64,000 bases of DNA from Bradyrhizobium sp. NAS80.1 (GTDB lineage Bacteria > Pseudomonadota > Alphaproteobacteria > Rhizobiales > Xanthobacteraceae), in assembly GCF_001908205.1 (NCBI RefSeq), contig NZ_LGHL01000052.1, positions 1-64,000 on the forward strand. Direction: 5' to 3'. Both the position numbers and the translations under genes were made by a program. Numbering within the stretch: the first letter of the stretch is position 1; every line of letters starts with the position of its first letter. The notes under the pieces are model-generated. The model had not been told where the DNA came from. It worked only from the letters and a program-made list of their open reading frames with translations, and searched no databases. Of this stretch, positions 1-9,900 are shown piece after piece.

Positions 1-493
1 AGGCGCTCGCAGCTTCCGGCCTCGACCACATCACCGTCGCGCAGCGCCCGCGGCTTCTGAGCGACAACGGATCGAGTTACGTCGCGGATGATCTGGCCAC
101 GTGGCTCAAGGGCAAAGACATGCAACATGGGCGCGGGGCTCCGTATCATCCCCAGACCCAAGGCAAGATCGAGCGCTGGCATCAGACGCTGAAGAACCGC
201 ATCATGCTCGACAACTATTATCTACCCGGCGACCCCGAACGGCAGATCGGCGCCTTTGTCGAGCACTACAATCACGCCAGCTTCCATGAGAGCATCGACA
301 ACCTCACGCCCGCCGACGTCTACTTTGGCAGAGCCGAGACAATCCTGGCCGAACGTCAGCGCATCAAGCACGACACCATCGCAAATCGTCGCTTGCAGCA
401 TCGACTGCAGACCGCTTAAACTCTAACCCCTGATGAGCCAGAGCCTCCCTTCGCAGCCCGCCTAATCAGTCTCAAATCATCTGACGACGAACA
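1..493 (+). mobile_element. IS3-family insertion sequence, right-hand part
   Basis: The window opens inside an IS3-type element: the C-terminal part of its OrfB transposase is present and the left part lies outside the window. The right boundary is inferred. About 75 bases after the transposase stop the sequence reaches CTGACGACGAACA, which ends in CA as IS3 termini do. The opposite end is not visible, so the terminal repeat cannot be confirmed. Confidence 0.5.
3..419 (+). CDS. IS3-family transposase OrfB, C-terminal part (5' truncated by window edge)
   Basis: This is the DDE integrase-like catalytic domain of an IS3-family transposase, which cuts and joins DNA ends. The reading frame is open from base 3 without a start codon, so the gene begins before the window. 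Visible motifs are LLSDNGSSY, carrying the second catalytic Asp, and GKIERWHQTLKNR, carrying the catalytic Glu about 35 residues later, at the usual spacing. The end (NLTPADVYFG, then a basic tail) is typical of rhizobial IS3/IS407-like OrfB. The family is firmly recognised; the subgroup is not. Confidence 0.87.
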   Translation, partial: ALAASGLDHITVAQRPRLLSDNGSSYVADDLATWLKGKDMQHGRGAPYHPQTQGKIERWHQTLKNRIMLDNYYLPGDPERQIGAFVEHYNHASFHESIDNLTPADVYFGRAETILAERQRIKHDTIANRRLQHRLQTA

Positions 494-928
494 CTCGACA
501 GATACCCATCGCCCCGTTTTTGCGACGTGCCTTGTATGCCGTCCTCCAGAACGAGCACACCGCAACAAAGGCAGAGCCCAAAGTTCGAACGCACTCGAAG
601 CCGCTAGACTCGAGCGCGCTATCTGACAGTCGCTCTAGCGGTGTCTCTCTTAAACAGAAGGAGGGCCTCGCGCTCATGAGCGGGTGCGGCGCGGCCATCA
701 GGCTGAACATCGCACATCGCTATATGCGGCAATACCCACCTTTGCCTGATTCGAATTGGTGGTGCGCATCTGCGCGGTGGGATGAGACAAGAACCAGGCG
801 GATAGTGGAGCTTTCATCCGGTTCGGGCGGGCTTTTATGCGCGATGCCGGCTCAACGGTCGCGCACCCGTTCGCAGGTAGCGTCTAGTTCGAACCCGCTT
901 CCGGAAGCGACGCCACAGGTCGATGCTG
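494..928. other. Gap between IS3 remnant and acyltransferase gene
   Basis: Open frames exist on both strands (for example 520-945 on +), but their translations show no recognisable domain and no ribosome binding site. I see no RNA gene, repeat or hairpin. It is probably non-coding or decayed sequence. Confidence 0.4.
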
Positions 929-2053
929 CTATGATTTCATCGTAGGTGCGGCTTGCGGGAGACGTGTGCGTGGGGGCGCACCAAGGACGAGCTGAGACAG
1001 ATACGGAACGCCGCGGACACCCGAGCGGACTATTAGCGCGATCGCGACAACGGCGACCCCGAGCATACCCGCGACGGTCAACCGGGTCGTGAGGTCCCAG
1101 AGTTCTCCGAATTGTATGAAATCCATCAGGCGGAACACAGTGCCCTGGACGAAGTAGAGCAGCAACGTAGCCGGGCCCAACTCCACAGCGACAAAGCGAA
1201 CCATTCGATTTGAATGACCAAAGCTCCAGAATTGCAGCAGGAGTTCGATAGCGATTGCCGAGGCAGCTGCAGAGCCAACAAACATCAGAAGAACGTTTTT
1301 ACTCGATCGAAGGTCGCGAATGGCCCCCAAATTATTGTAGACATAAGTGTCCTTGCTCCAAGCTAGAATGGATACGCAAGTCACTATCGAGAGAAACAAA
1401 ATCAGGAGCGGCTTGTGACCTTGCAATGTACTGATCCATCGTTCTCGCGATTGAGCAAGCAGGAATCCTAAGCAGAAGAACGGGTAAGTGAATCTAATCA
1501 GGGGTAAAATGGAGAATGTCAGAGGCGCGAGCGCGACCAATATGGCCGAACCAGAAATGACCCACCATTGATGATTGAGCCTGGTAAGACTCTTGACGAG
1601 AACGTAGGAAACAAAGGTGGCCCAAATAAACCAGTATGTGCCAGCGAGATCGTCTGCAAATTCCAAAAGTCCCCTCGTCAGGCTGGTGGCGCGCCAGAAT
1701 GCCGCTAGCTTAGCTGTCTCCATGAACGCCCACCAAAACAGCATCGGCAGCAAGAGCTGCTTCGCACGATCCTTGGCGGCTCGAGTAAACGACTTTTGCA
1801 ACAGCGATCGAGAAGAAAGATATCCGCTTATCGCCATAAAGAGTGGCATGTGAAACATATAGATCGATTTGTAGTACGGCGAATACCAAAAACCGTCGTC
1901 TCGGTAGACGACATACTGGATAAGGTGCCCAAGGATCACCAGAACAATGAGCGCACCTTTCGCGAAATCTAAGCTTAGATCTCGATCGGTTGACTCTGTT
2001 CTGCTTGAGCCGGGGGCGATTGCCCCAGTCCCGGGTAACAATTTATCTAACAT
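929..2053 (-). CDS. Acyltransferase family 3 membrane protein, NolL/OpgC-like
   Basis: A 374-residue integral membrane protein of the acyltransferase-3 family, which moves acetyl or other acyl groups onto sugars across the inner membrane. Near the N-terminus is the family signature LDFAKGALIVLVILGH, with the conserved His, followed by IYMFHMPLFMAISGYL. About ten hydrophobic segments follow. Length and N-terminal motif fit NolL, the Nod-factor fucose O-acetyltransferase of rhizobia, but OpgC-like and other sugar acetyltransferases look the same at this level, so no symbol is given. The gene stands alone on the minus strand, and I see no convincing nod box upstream. It is visibly richer in A+T than the catabolic modules, as symbiosis-island genes often are. 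Family is near certain, substrate unknown. Confidence 0.85.
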   Translation of the reverse strand: MLDKLLPGTGAIAPGSSRTESTDRDLSLDFAKGALIVLVILGHLIQYVVYRDDGFWYSPYYKSIYMFHMPLFMAISGYLSSRSLLQKSFTRAAKDRAKQLLLPMLFWWAFMETAKLAAFWRATSLTRGLLEFADDLAGTYWFIWATFVSYVLVKSLTRLNHQWWVISGSAILVALAPLTFSILPLIRFTYPFFCLGFLLAQSRERWISTLQGHKPLLILFLSIVTCVSILAWSKDTYVYNNLGAIRDLRSSKNVLLMFVGSAAASAIAIELLLQFWSFGHSNRMVRFVAVELGPATLLLYFVQGTVFRLMDFIQFGELWDLTTRLTVAGMLGVAVVAIALIVRSGVRGVPYLSQLVLGAPPRTRLPQAAPTMKS

Positions 2054-2783
2054 CTAGATTCGGTTGTTGATGAGCCGGCGGCCCGTTGTTCGCTCTTCTG
2101 CCTCATTTTTGATCCAGGCGAAAGGTGATAGCGTGGGTTTTAGAAGGAGATTAAGCTCGGCTTGTCAGGTCTTCAAGAAGTAGCTGTGGGCCAAGCCTCT
2201 CTGGACACATCGGCCAACTTTAACGCGGAGACCAGATGTCTATGTGAAGCACCGGTCTAAGAGCGCGGGCGCGGCGCACTAGTTGCGGATGCGGCTGAGG
2301 GAGGAAGGCTGTCGCGCTCAGTCTTCCAGTCTTCGTCCGACGGCTCTCAGAGCCGGCAGACGCGTCGGGCTTCTTCAGTTGGCTCAGTATATTCGACATT
2401 TGGCCCATCAGCTTTCTCCCACAGTACTCCGGCGTCCTACGTGGAGCGGTCGCCAACTTAAGTGAGCTCTCTCTTCTAACGAGGTCTTGGCGGAAGCCGC
2501 TGCCGTGGCACTTTCCGATAAGCTCAGAATGATCGTGGCACTGAAGGTAGGGCCGCTCCTCGCTGAGTAGGAGAGCCTCGCCTCGTCTGATTGCGCGACC
2601 ATACCTGAGGCGTCTTTGTCAGGAGCCCCACCTTGCAAGGCCTTCAACCAAATGCCGAAAACGCAATTACAGCGAATGCGGAAATGTGGAAAGGCGATTG
2701 TCGCCACCGCCCGGGGCTGAGCTCGGCCAACGCGCATTGATCGATATCGTAAGCGCCGCGGTGCGGCTTGGCTTTCCCATCCT
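2054..2783. other. Gap without a supported gene
   Basis: About 730 bases separate the acyltransferase from the broken receiver gene. Short open frames occur on both strands, but none has a recognisable protein or a convincing start. A partial match to a LysR-type ATC...GAT arm near 2115-2135 has the wrong spacing for a nod box. It is probably decayed island sequence. Confidence 0.4.
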
Positions 2784-3187
2784 TCACGCGTGCCTTTCAC
2801 AACAACCCTCGCGAAGCGCTTCATCGAGGCAGGTGACCAAGTCGGACCGGCAAAGGGCTTGCTAAAGAAGCCGGTTACGCCGGCGCCGCAACCTGCGGGC
2901 AAGGGTGCGATTGTCCGCGAAAGCGGCAATCAAGATGAGTGGCACCACGTGGCCCGGGGCCCGCAACTGTTCCAAAAGTTCAAGGCCGCTCATCATCGGC
3001 ATCTGTACGTCCGCAATGACACAGGAGGTGTCGTTCAATTGAGACGACTGCAAGAATGCCTCAGCCGACGCAAACGTATAAACGATGTGGCCCTTCGATT
3101 TCAAAAGGTTGTTCTGTGCGGCACGAATCGAAGCGTCGTCGTCAACACGGAAACAGTTGGGTAGCGAGACAAAACGAGCCGTTCCAT
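2784..3187 (-). pseudogene. Single-domain response regulator (FixJ/CheY-like receiver), multiply frameshifted
   Basis: Reading the minus strand from the ATG at 3187 and changing frame three times rebuilds a receiver-only protein of about 130 residues. The pieces are VDDDASIRAAQNNLLKSKGH with the acidic pocket, SCVIADVQMPMMSGLELLEQL with the phosphoacceptor Asp, FADNRTLARRL, then GATGFFSKPF with the conserved Lys, and finally LVTCLDEALREG before a TGA at 2784-2786. Frame changes fall near 3150, 2890 and 2845, so no full-length product can be made. Rhizobial genomes often carry such small receivers next to FixJ-type regulators, here the nodW-like gene 55 bases upstream on the same strand. Confidence 0.8.
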
Positions 3188-3242
3188 GGGGCCAAGGCGC
3201 TGGCCGAAGGTGCGCTTGTATGAGGAAATTGTAAAATCATAC

Positions 3243-3926
3243 TTAGGTTTGTACCCTGAAGCGGTTGGTCCCAATTCCCAGCCTCTCAGCCATCTTGATC
3301 AAATCGGCTAGCGACCGAGCGCCCATCTTCTTCATCACGTGCCCCCGATAGATTCTAACTGTAATCTCGGCGAGCCCGAGTTCGGCGGCTACCTGTTTGT
3401 TCAAGAGGCCGGCTGTGACCAGTTTCATTACATCCTGCTCTCGTGGACTTAGGGCCTCAAACAAGGACTGCAGTCTCGCGACCAGCTTGTCTACACCTCG
3501 TCTCTTGCGATCCTGCTCGATAGCTGCGACTACGCCATCGAGCAGTTCCTGATCGCGAAATGGCTTACTGAGAAAATCGATTGCTCCACCCTTCATGGCC
3601 TTGACGGTCATCGGAATATCGCCGTGAGCTGTGATGAAAATGATGGGAATGTGAATCTTCAGTTTGGCTAACTCACTCTGGAGCTCAAGCCCGCTCAATC
3701 CCTGCAGCCTGATGTCAAGCACAAGGCAGCTAGGAACATCAGGAAGCTCGCTCTGGAGCAGTTCCTGGGCAGATCCGTAAGCAACGACATCTAGACCGAT
3801 CGAACGAAATAGGTTGACCAGCGATTCGCGCATTGAGAGGTCATCGTCGACCACGAAGACGCTGGGTCTGACCTCCGGCACTTCGGAAGTTGTGGCTTGC
3901 TTCCGCGGTTCAGAGCGCTTGGTCAC
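3243..3926 (-). CDS. nodW: NodW-like two-component response regulator (FixJ family)
   Basis: A 227-residue cytoplasmic response regulator. The N-terminal receiver domain (about residues 22-135) shows FVVDDDLSMRESL (acidic pocket), phosphoacceptor Asp71 in CLVLDIRL, and Lys121 in FLSKPF. The C-terminal LuxR-type helix-turn-helix (about 158-215) contains LSPREQDVMKLVTAGLLNKQ and GHVMKKMGARSLADL. In Bradyrhizobium, NodW and its sensor NodV respond to isoflavones and switch on nodulation genes as an alternative to NodD1. Length and layout match NodW, but NwsB and other FixJ paralogues are close, so the symbol is tentative. No nodV lies beside it. The nearest histidine kinase is the split giant kinase starting at 6933 on the other strand. 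The gene is intact, whereas its receiver-only neighbour is broken. Confidence 0.75.
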   Translation of the reverse strand: MTKRSEPRKQATTSEVPEVRPSVFVVDDDLSMRESLVNLFRSIGLDVVAYGSAQELLQSELPDVPSCLVLDIRLQGLSGLELQSELAKLKIHIPIIFITAHGDIPMTVKAMKGGAIDFLSKPFRDQELLDGVVAAIEQDRKRRGVDKLVARLQSLFEALSPREQDVMKLVTAGLLNKQVAAELGLAEITVRIYRGHVMKKMGARSLADLIKMAERLGIGTNRFRVQT

Positions 3927-4772
3927 AATAAGAGCCTCACTTGTGCGACTGAAGGTCGAACTAGTATGTTGTCACCATCTGCGATTGACGCCGTGCAACT
4001 ATTTTGAGATTTTGCAAGTATATCGCCGGTCCGCGATTTGCGCCGCGTGACGAACTGGCCACGTAAGTCTAACAAAAAGCGCACGAGTGGTCGAGGACGG
4101 CATTTCGTGCCGCGTCCCAGTGGATTGGCCTTGTGACATTGTTCAACTCGATCAGCAACTTTGAGAAGCTGAAATCAGAAGTTGAGGCGCTCGCTCTAGC
4201 GTACGCGCGCGCGCCGCCTGGCCTCGCGAGTTGAGGCTGCGTGAGTTGGCGGACACACATCATGCGGCTAGATCAGAACGCCCGCGGGGACGCGAGCTGA
4301 GCGGCTTGGCGCGATTGTGCCTGTTTATGCCCCGATCCCGCCGGCGTTGAGATCGGCATGCGGCGTAGACTATCGCACTTATAATAAGAAAAATGGACGT
4401 CAGAACGAGTAGCAGCGGCATCAGCACATGAACTCTTTTTTGTGTCGTCAGAGCGCCTGTGAGTTGCGTTTGTCGCGAACTTGGGAAAGCACCTCGGCAT
4501 CGGTCTCGTACAACCTGACGCAAGGTGCGATTCAAGTCCTTTCGCTCGTACTTGTAGGAAATATAGTCGTCTGAAGGAGCGCCCAGGTGTCCTCGTCTCG
4601 CGGCTTCCTGCCGAAGCTCACATTTTAAGATGAGGTGGTATGAATGGAGAGGCCCACTGCATTCGTGCCCGGCGGCAAGCCCAACTGCAATTGACCTGCT
4701 ACCTCGTATGATTCTCCTTCCGGTACAGGTGGGCATCATAGGATCCGCGCCGAGCGAGGCTGGTTTCGAAGC
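3927..4772. other. Gap upstream of the nodW-like gene
   Basis: This stretch holds the presumed promoter of the minus-strand nodW-like gene near 3930-4060. An open frame on the minus strand (4260-4739, 159 codons) contains one plausible membrane helix, but the flanking residues look random and no homologue is recognised. I do not call it a gene. Confidence 0.35.
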
Positions 4773-5276
4773 TTACGTACTCAACCCCGCAACATAGGAC
4801 AGAAAACGGCCGGGAAGCAGTCGCCAACCTGCCGATAGCTCATCCAACTTCCCGCGCAGCTCATGAAAGCGGCCCGGCGCACTCTGTTCGAGAAAAAATG
4901 CGCCGGGTCCGCCCAGATCGCCATACATCGTGGTAATGCCGGTCCAATGAAGCGACCCGGCCTTGCAAATCTGAGGCTCGCGGGGCCGCCAGAATAGATG
5001 GTGAGCGCCTGCTACTTCACACGGCGCGCGGGGGCTTGAATCGTACCGTCAGGCCGCGTTGTCCGATCTCGTCTAGATCTATCGGGGATCGGTGGTCGTG
5101 TCCCCAGTGATGGTGTAGCTCGGTAGAGCAAAGCTGCCCGGACGCGCGCCTCCAATAGCGCCGTAGCGGGCGGGCGGCTTTGCGGTGGTCACCGGCAGTT
5201 CTCCGGTAGGATCGGGTTGCCAAAGTCCGACGAGGTGAAGTTCGGAATCAGCAAGGATTGCGACATATGTTGTCAT
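4773..5276 (-). pseudogene. Shattered gene of unknown function
   Basis: The minus strand reads like one protein of about 168 residues spread over two frames. It starts MTTYVAILADSELHLVGLW at 5276, slips near 5090 into a segment containing IDLDEIGQRGLTVRFKPP, and slips back near 5025 into the first frame. It then continues through HHLFWRPREPQIC, YGDLGGPGAFFLEQ and LSAGWRLLPGRFLSYVAG to a TAA at 4773-4775. Each piece has natural amino-acid composition, and the two shifts compensate, as expected for a recently broken gene. I do not recognise the family. It may instead be chance open sequence, but the long ordered third segment argues against that. Confidence 0.42.
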
Positions 5277-5429
5277 GGTTCGCCAGGCGAGGGGAACGCG
5301 TTCCGCTGTTCTTCACCTTCACGCAACTCTTTTCACCGGCTCGGTTCCCCCAAAGTGCCTCGCAGATCTGTTGCTTGGGTGCGCGGCTCAGAGTTGATGC
5401 CTAGCAACAACTTGCTAGGAACGAGCGCC

Positions 5430-5453
5430 GATTTACCGATTTACCGATTTACC
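5430..5453. repeat. Three tandem copies of GATTTACC
   Basis: Three perfect head-to-tail copies of an 8-base unit, followed by one more G, 20 bases before the left end of the IS630 element. It lies outside any gene. Replication slippage is the simplest origin. Confidence 0.9.
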
Positions 5454-5472
5454 GCGCCTGTCGGCGGGATTT

Positions 5473-6561
5473 CTAGTGTTCTGTCCCGGAAATTCGCCGA
5501 CAAAGTCGCGCGAGTTTCTGGAGGATGGAGTCGGCGGTAGCGGTCCACATGAAGGGGCGTGAATCTGCATTGTAGGTGCGGATAAAGCGGTCGATTTTTT
5601 TGACGAGGTCGGCGGTGGAATCGAATGATCCCCGCCGGATGGCGCGTTGGGTGATGAGTGCGAAGAAGCGTTCGACCTGGTTAAGCCAGGAGGCGTAGGT
5701 TGGCGTGAAGTGAATGTGCCAACGCGGACGGCGGGCGAGCCAGGCCCTAACCTTGGGATGCTTGTGGGTGGCGTAGTTGTCGACGACGAGATGGATGTCC
5801 AGTTGGGCCGGCACATTAGCTTCGATGTGACGCAGGAAGGCGAGGAACTCCTGGTGACGATGGCGGGGTTTGCATTGAGCGATGATTGCGCCGTCGAGCA
5901 CGTTGAGGGCGGCGAACAGAGTGGTCGTGCCATGACGCTCGTAGTCGTGTGTGACGCCCTCGATGTAGCCGAACCCCATAGGAAGCATGGGCTGGGTTCG
6001 TTCGAGGGCCTGAATTTGGCTCTTCTCATCGACGCAAAGCACCACGGCCTTGTCAGGCGGATTGAGATAGAGCCCGACCACGTCGCGCAGCTTCTCGACA
6101 AAGAAGGGATCGGTCGAGAGTTTGAAGCTGCGGGTGCGGTGAGGCTGCAGCCCGAAGAGTTGGAACAGGCGATGAACGGTGCTTTTGGCGATCCCCGTCT
6201 CTTTGGCGATGGCGCGCACGCTCCAATGGGTTGCGGCTTTGGGCTTGCGAGCGAGTGTCTTGGTGATCAGCTCGGCCACAGCCTCATCCTCAACCGTGCG
6301 GGGCCTGCCGGTACGCATCTCGTCGTAGAGCCCCTCGATCCGATTTGCGATGAAGCGATTGCGCCATTTGCCGATCGTATGGGGGCCGACGCCAAGCCGC
6401 GTCGCCACGACGGCGTTGCTCGGCTCACGTTCGCAGGCCAGCACGATCTTGGCTCGCACCGTCAGCGCCGCAGGGAGCGAGCGCGACCGTGTTATGGCCG
6501 TGAGCTGTGTGCGTTCGTCGCTGGAAATCGTCAGCATCGCCTTCGGGCGTCCGGTGCGCAT
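5473..6561 (-). CDS. IS630-family transposase
   Basis: A 362-residue DDE transposase. The N-terminal half is a helix-turn-helix DNA-binding region (VVATRLGVGPHTIGKWRNRF; later GIAKSTVHRLFQLFG). The catalytic core shows VVLCVDEKSQIQ (first Asp), HLVVDNYATHKHP (second Asp) and HFTPTYASWLNQVERFF (final acidic residue), the classic IS630 arrangement. I start at the ATG at 6561 (MRTGRPKAM), which lies inside the element; a longer frame up to 6876 would run through the terminal repeat into host DNA. The stop codon TAG uses the flanking TA plus one host base, so the end of the protein depends on the insertion site. Confidence 0.93.
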   Translation of the reverse strand: MRTGRPKAMLTISSDERTQLTAITRSRSLPAALTVRAKIVLACEREPSNAVVATRLGVGPHTIGKWRNRFIANRIEGLYDEMRTGRPRTVEDEAVAELITKTLARKPKAATHWSVRAIAKETGIAKSTVHRLFQLFGLQPHRTRSFKLSTDPFFVEKLRDVVGLYLNPPDKAVVLCVDEKSQIQALERTQPMLPMGFGYIEGVTHDYERHGTTTLFAALNVLDGAIIAQCKPRHRHQEFLAFLRHIEANVPAQLDIHLVVDNYATHKHPKVRAWLARRPRWHIHFTPTYASWLNQVERFFALITQRAIRRGSFDSTADLVKKIDRFIRTYNADSRPFMWTATADSILQKLARLCRRISGTEH

Positions 6562-6633
6562 CGGGTATCTCCTTCGCTCAGGATACCCGAAACCCATGCA
6601 ATTATTATGCTGCGAACTTACGGGACAGAACAC
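5476..6633 (-). mobile_element. Complete IS630-family insertion sequence
   Basis: The element has inverted terminal repeats starting GTGTTCTGTCCCG at both ends (5476 rightward and 6633 leftward), and the similarity extends to about 22 bases. It is flanked by TA at 5474-5475 and 6634-6635, the target duplication made by IS630/Tc1-mariner elements. It is 1158 bases long and holds one transposase on the minus strand. Both ends and the gene appear intact, so the insertion looks recent. It separates the decayed symbiosis-type genes from the giant kinase gene. Confidence 0.92.
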
Positions 6634-6932
6634 TAGCGTGTTGCGCCGATCATGGGCAAAGCGATCAGCTTTCACATGCCATTGTCTGATTGAGCGGTAG
6701 CGGCAATCCGCAGCCCGGCTGCACGTCGGCAGTGGGACGCTGGTGGTCTGGTAACGGCCACGAGCCGCTCTATCACAAAGGATGCTTGCGCGCCCGCACC
6801 TCATAGTTTTTGCTTGCTGCAGTCTATTCTTTGCAGCCTTGCCCGGCCCCCCGCATTTGTTTCGAAGTTTCTTCACAATGACGCCCGTTATGTGTCAGGT
6901 TTGGCTCGCGTCATCTTAGTCTAGGCAGGCAA

Positions 6933-9900
6933 ATGCCGCAGGCCCCTCTCAGCCGAACCCTGTTTGGCTCAAATCTCGACCAAGACATCACGCCCCTGTG
7001 GGAAGACGATGATCGGGCGTTCTGCCGCGCGTGGCGTCGGGAAATCCATGGCAGCAGGGCTGCCGTGCTTCTAGTGCGGCCAATCGGGGAACACCCAGGG
7101 ACACTTGAGCGCCTGGCCCACGAGTGTGAGCTGAGGGACGAGCTAGATGAGGGGTGGGCCGTGCGGCCTTTGGAACTCATCCGGGAAACTGGTCGGACCA
7201 TGCTGGTCCTGGACGATCCATGCGGCGAGCCGCTGCTAAACTTGGTTCGCGTCCGAATGGAGCCCCAGCGCTTCCTGCGCCTCGCTATTGGTATCACCAT
7301 GGCTGTGGGCAAGCTTCACCGGCGCGGCTTGATTCACAGGGACCTGAAACCCGCTCACATTCTGGTCGATTGCCCTGACGAACAGGTGCGCCTCACCGGC
7401 TTTGGTCTGGCTTCCCGGCTTTCCCGCGAGCGCGTCCCGCCTGAACCTGCCGAGTTCATCGCGGGCACGCTGCCCTACATGGCCCCCGAACAGACCGGAC
7501 GAATGAACCGCTCGGTCGATTGTCGCAGTGATCTATATTCGCTTGGCGTGACATTTTATCAGATGCTGACCGGCAGCCTGCCGTTCACGGCCTCAGACCC
7601 TTTGGAGTGGATCCATTGTCATATTGCAAGAAAAGCGATCCCTCCTGTGGAGAAAGCGCACAACATCCCAGAGTCAGTGTCTCAGATTGTGATGAAACTC
7701 CTCGCCAAAAACGCCGAGGAACGCTACCAGACTGCCGCTGGCATTGAGCGCGATCTGCAACGCTGTCTCGCAGCATGGGCCAACCACGGTCGCATTGACC
7801 CATTTGAGCTCGGCGCAGACGACACACCTGATCGGTTGCTCATCCCCGAGAAGCTCTATGGCAGAGCCCGTCAGCTCGAGACTTTGCTTGCCTCTTTCGA
7901 TCGCGTGGTGAAGAGCGGCGCGCCAAGGTTGGTGCTCGTCGCCGGTTACTCCGGTGTCGGTAAGTCTTCGCTTGTCCAGGAGCTACACAAAGTACTGGTG
8001 CCCTCGCGCGGGCAGTTGGTGTTAGGCAAATTCGACCAACTAAGGCGCGAGGTTCCCTATGCGACGCTAGCGCGGACGTTTCAGAGTCTTGTCCGTGCTC
8101 TTCTCAGCAAAAGTGAGCGCGAACTCGACACCTGGCGGCAAGCGCTCCGGGAGGCGCTCGGCGCGAATGGACGACTGATGGTCAAATTGATCCCCGATCT
8201 GAGCCTGATCATTGGCGAGCAGCCCGCGGTTGCTGAGCTTCCAGCCCGGCAAGCGCAAATTCGTTTCCAGCGGGTGCTTCGCCGTTTTATTGGCGTGTTC
8301 GCCCGGCGAACCCATCCATTGGTGCTCTTCCTCGACGATTTGCAATGGCATGATGCCGCAACGCTCGACTTGATCGAGGATCTCCTGACCCAGTCGGATC
8401 TGCACCTGCTGCTGATTGGAGCTTACCGCAGCAACGAAGTTGATGCAGGCCATCCACTCAAGCGCAAGCTCGACTCCATCAGGAGAGCCGACGTAAATTT
8501 CGAGGAGATCACGCTCTCGCCGCTCACTGCAGACGATGTCGAGCAGTTGGTCGCCGATACCCTTCGCTGCGCATCAAAACGCGCTGCCCCGCTTGCAAGG
8601 TTGGTGCATCAGAAGACGATGGGTAATCCGTTCTTCGCCATTCAATTCCTTTCCGAACTGGCCGAAGAGCAATTGTTGATGTTCGATCACGAGACTGCAC
8701 GCTGGCGATGGGATCTTGAGCGTATCCACGCAAAAGCGTACACCGAGAACGTCGTGGATCTGATGCTCGGCAAGCTCATCCGCCTGCCCGAGGAAACGCA
8801 GAACGCGCTGAGACAGCTGGCCTGTTTCGGCAACATCGCCGGAACGGCTGAGCTTGCGATCGTGCTCGAAATTTCGCAGGAGCAGGTGCATGCGACCCTG
8901 TGGCCGGCGATCCGGCAGGAACTGATCGCTCGCCACGGAATAGACTATCGCTTCCTCCACGATCGCGTTCAAGAGGCGGCCTACTTGCTGGTGCCGGAAT
9001 CCTCGCGCGCTCCTGCCCATCTGCGGATCGGTCGGATGCTCGCGGCGCACATTCCTGCGCACAAGCGCGAAGAGGCTATCTTCGAAATTGTCAGTCAACT
9101 CAATCGAGGTATCGTGCTAATCGTCTCCGGTCACGAGCGTGAGCAGCTCGCGGAGCTGAACTTGGTCGCAGGGCAGCGTGCTAGGGCGTCGGCTGCCTAC
9201 GTCTCGGCACTCACATACTTCACCGTCGGTGCTGCTCTGCTCGCGGAGCACTCGTGGCAAACGTGCGACGAACTCGCGTTCGCCCTGGAGACAAGCCGGG
9301 CCGAATGCGAATTCTTAGTGGGCCGGCGGGAGATTGCAGAGAGCCTCCTGTCCTCACTTTCGAAGCGAGCCTTGAACGCGCCGCAACGAGCAACGGTCGC
9401 ATGTTTGCGGGTCGATCTTTACCTGACTCTTGGCCAGCACAGGCGAGCGGTGCTCATAGGCCTCGAATATCTTCACGACGTTGGGATCGAGTGGTCGCAG
9501 CATCCGACGGACCAGGAAACATCAGCCGAATATCAGCGGATGTGGTCACAGCTGCCCGCCGCAATTGAGGAGCTTGCGAATCTGCCTAGAATGACAGACC
9601 AAACGGCGCTTGCCACGCTTGCCGTCTTGACGCGGATTCTTCCGCCCGCAGGTTTCATGGACGCCAATTTGTCCGCTCTGGTCATCTGCAGAGCCGTCAG
9701 CATGAGCCTCGAATGCGGCAACGCTGACGCTTCCTGCACCCATTACGCATGGCTAGGCCGAATCTCGGCCGGACGCTTTGGTGACTATCAAGCGGCTGAT
9801 AAATTTGGTCGTCTTGCTTGCGATCTCGTTGATCGCGGTGAGTTCTCCCGTTTTCGGGCTGCAGTCTATTTGGCCGTCGGATGCAACGTGATCCCATGGA

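Noticed and set aside
2090..2145. Possible nod box upstream of the acyltransferase gene
   Set aside because: On the minus strand an ATC...GAT pair exists, but with 12 bases between, not the 9 of the NodD/LysR motif, and the rest of the nod box is missing.
4260..4739. Minus-strand frame of 159 codons with one hydrophobic stretch
   Set aside because: No recognisable domain, random-looking flanks and no convincing ribosome site.
5647..6636. Plus-strand frame of 329 codons
   Set aside because: It is the antisense shadow of the IS630 transposase.
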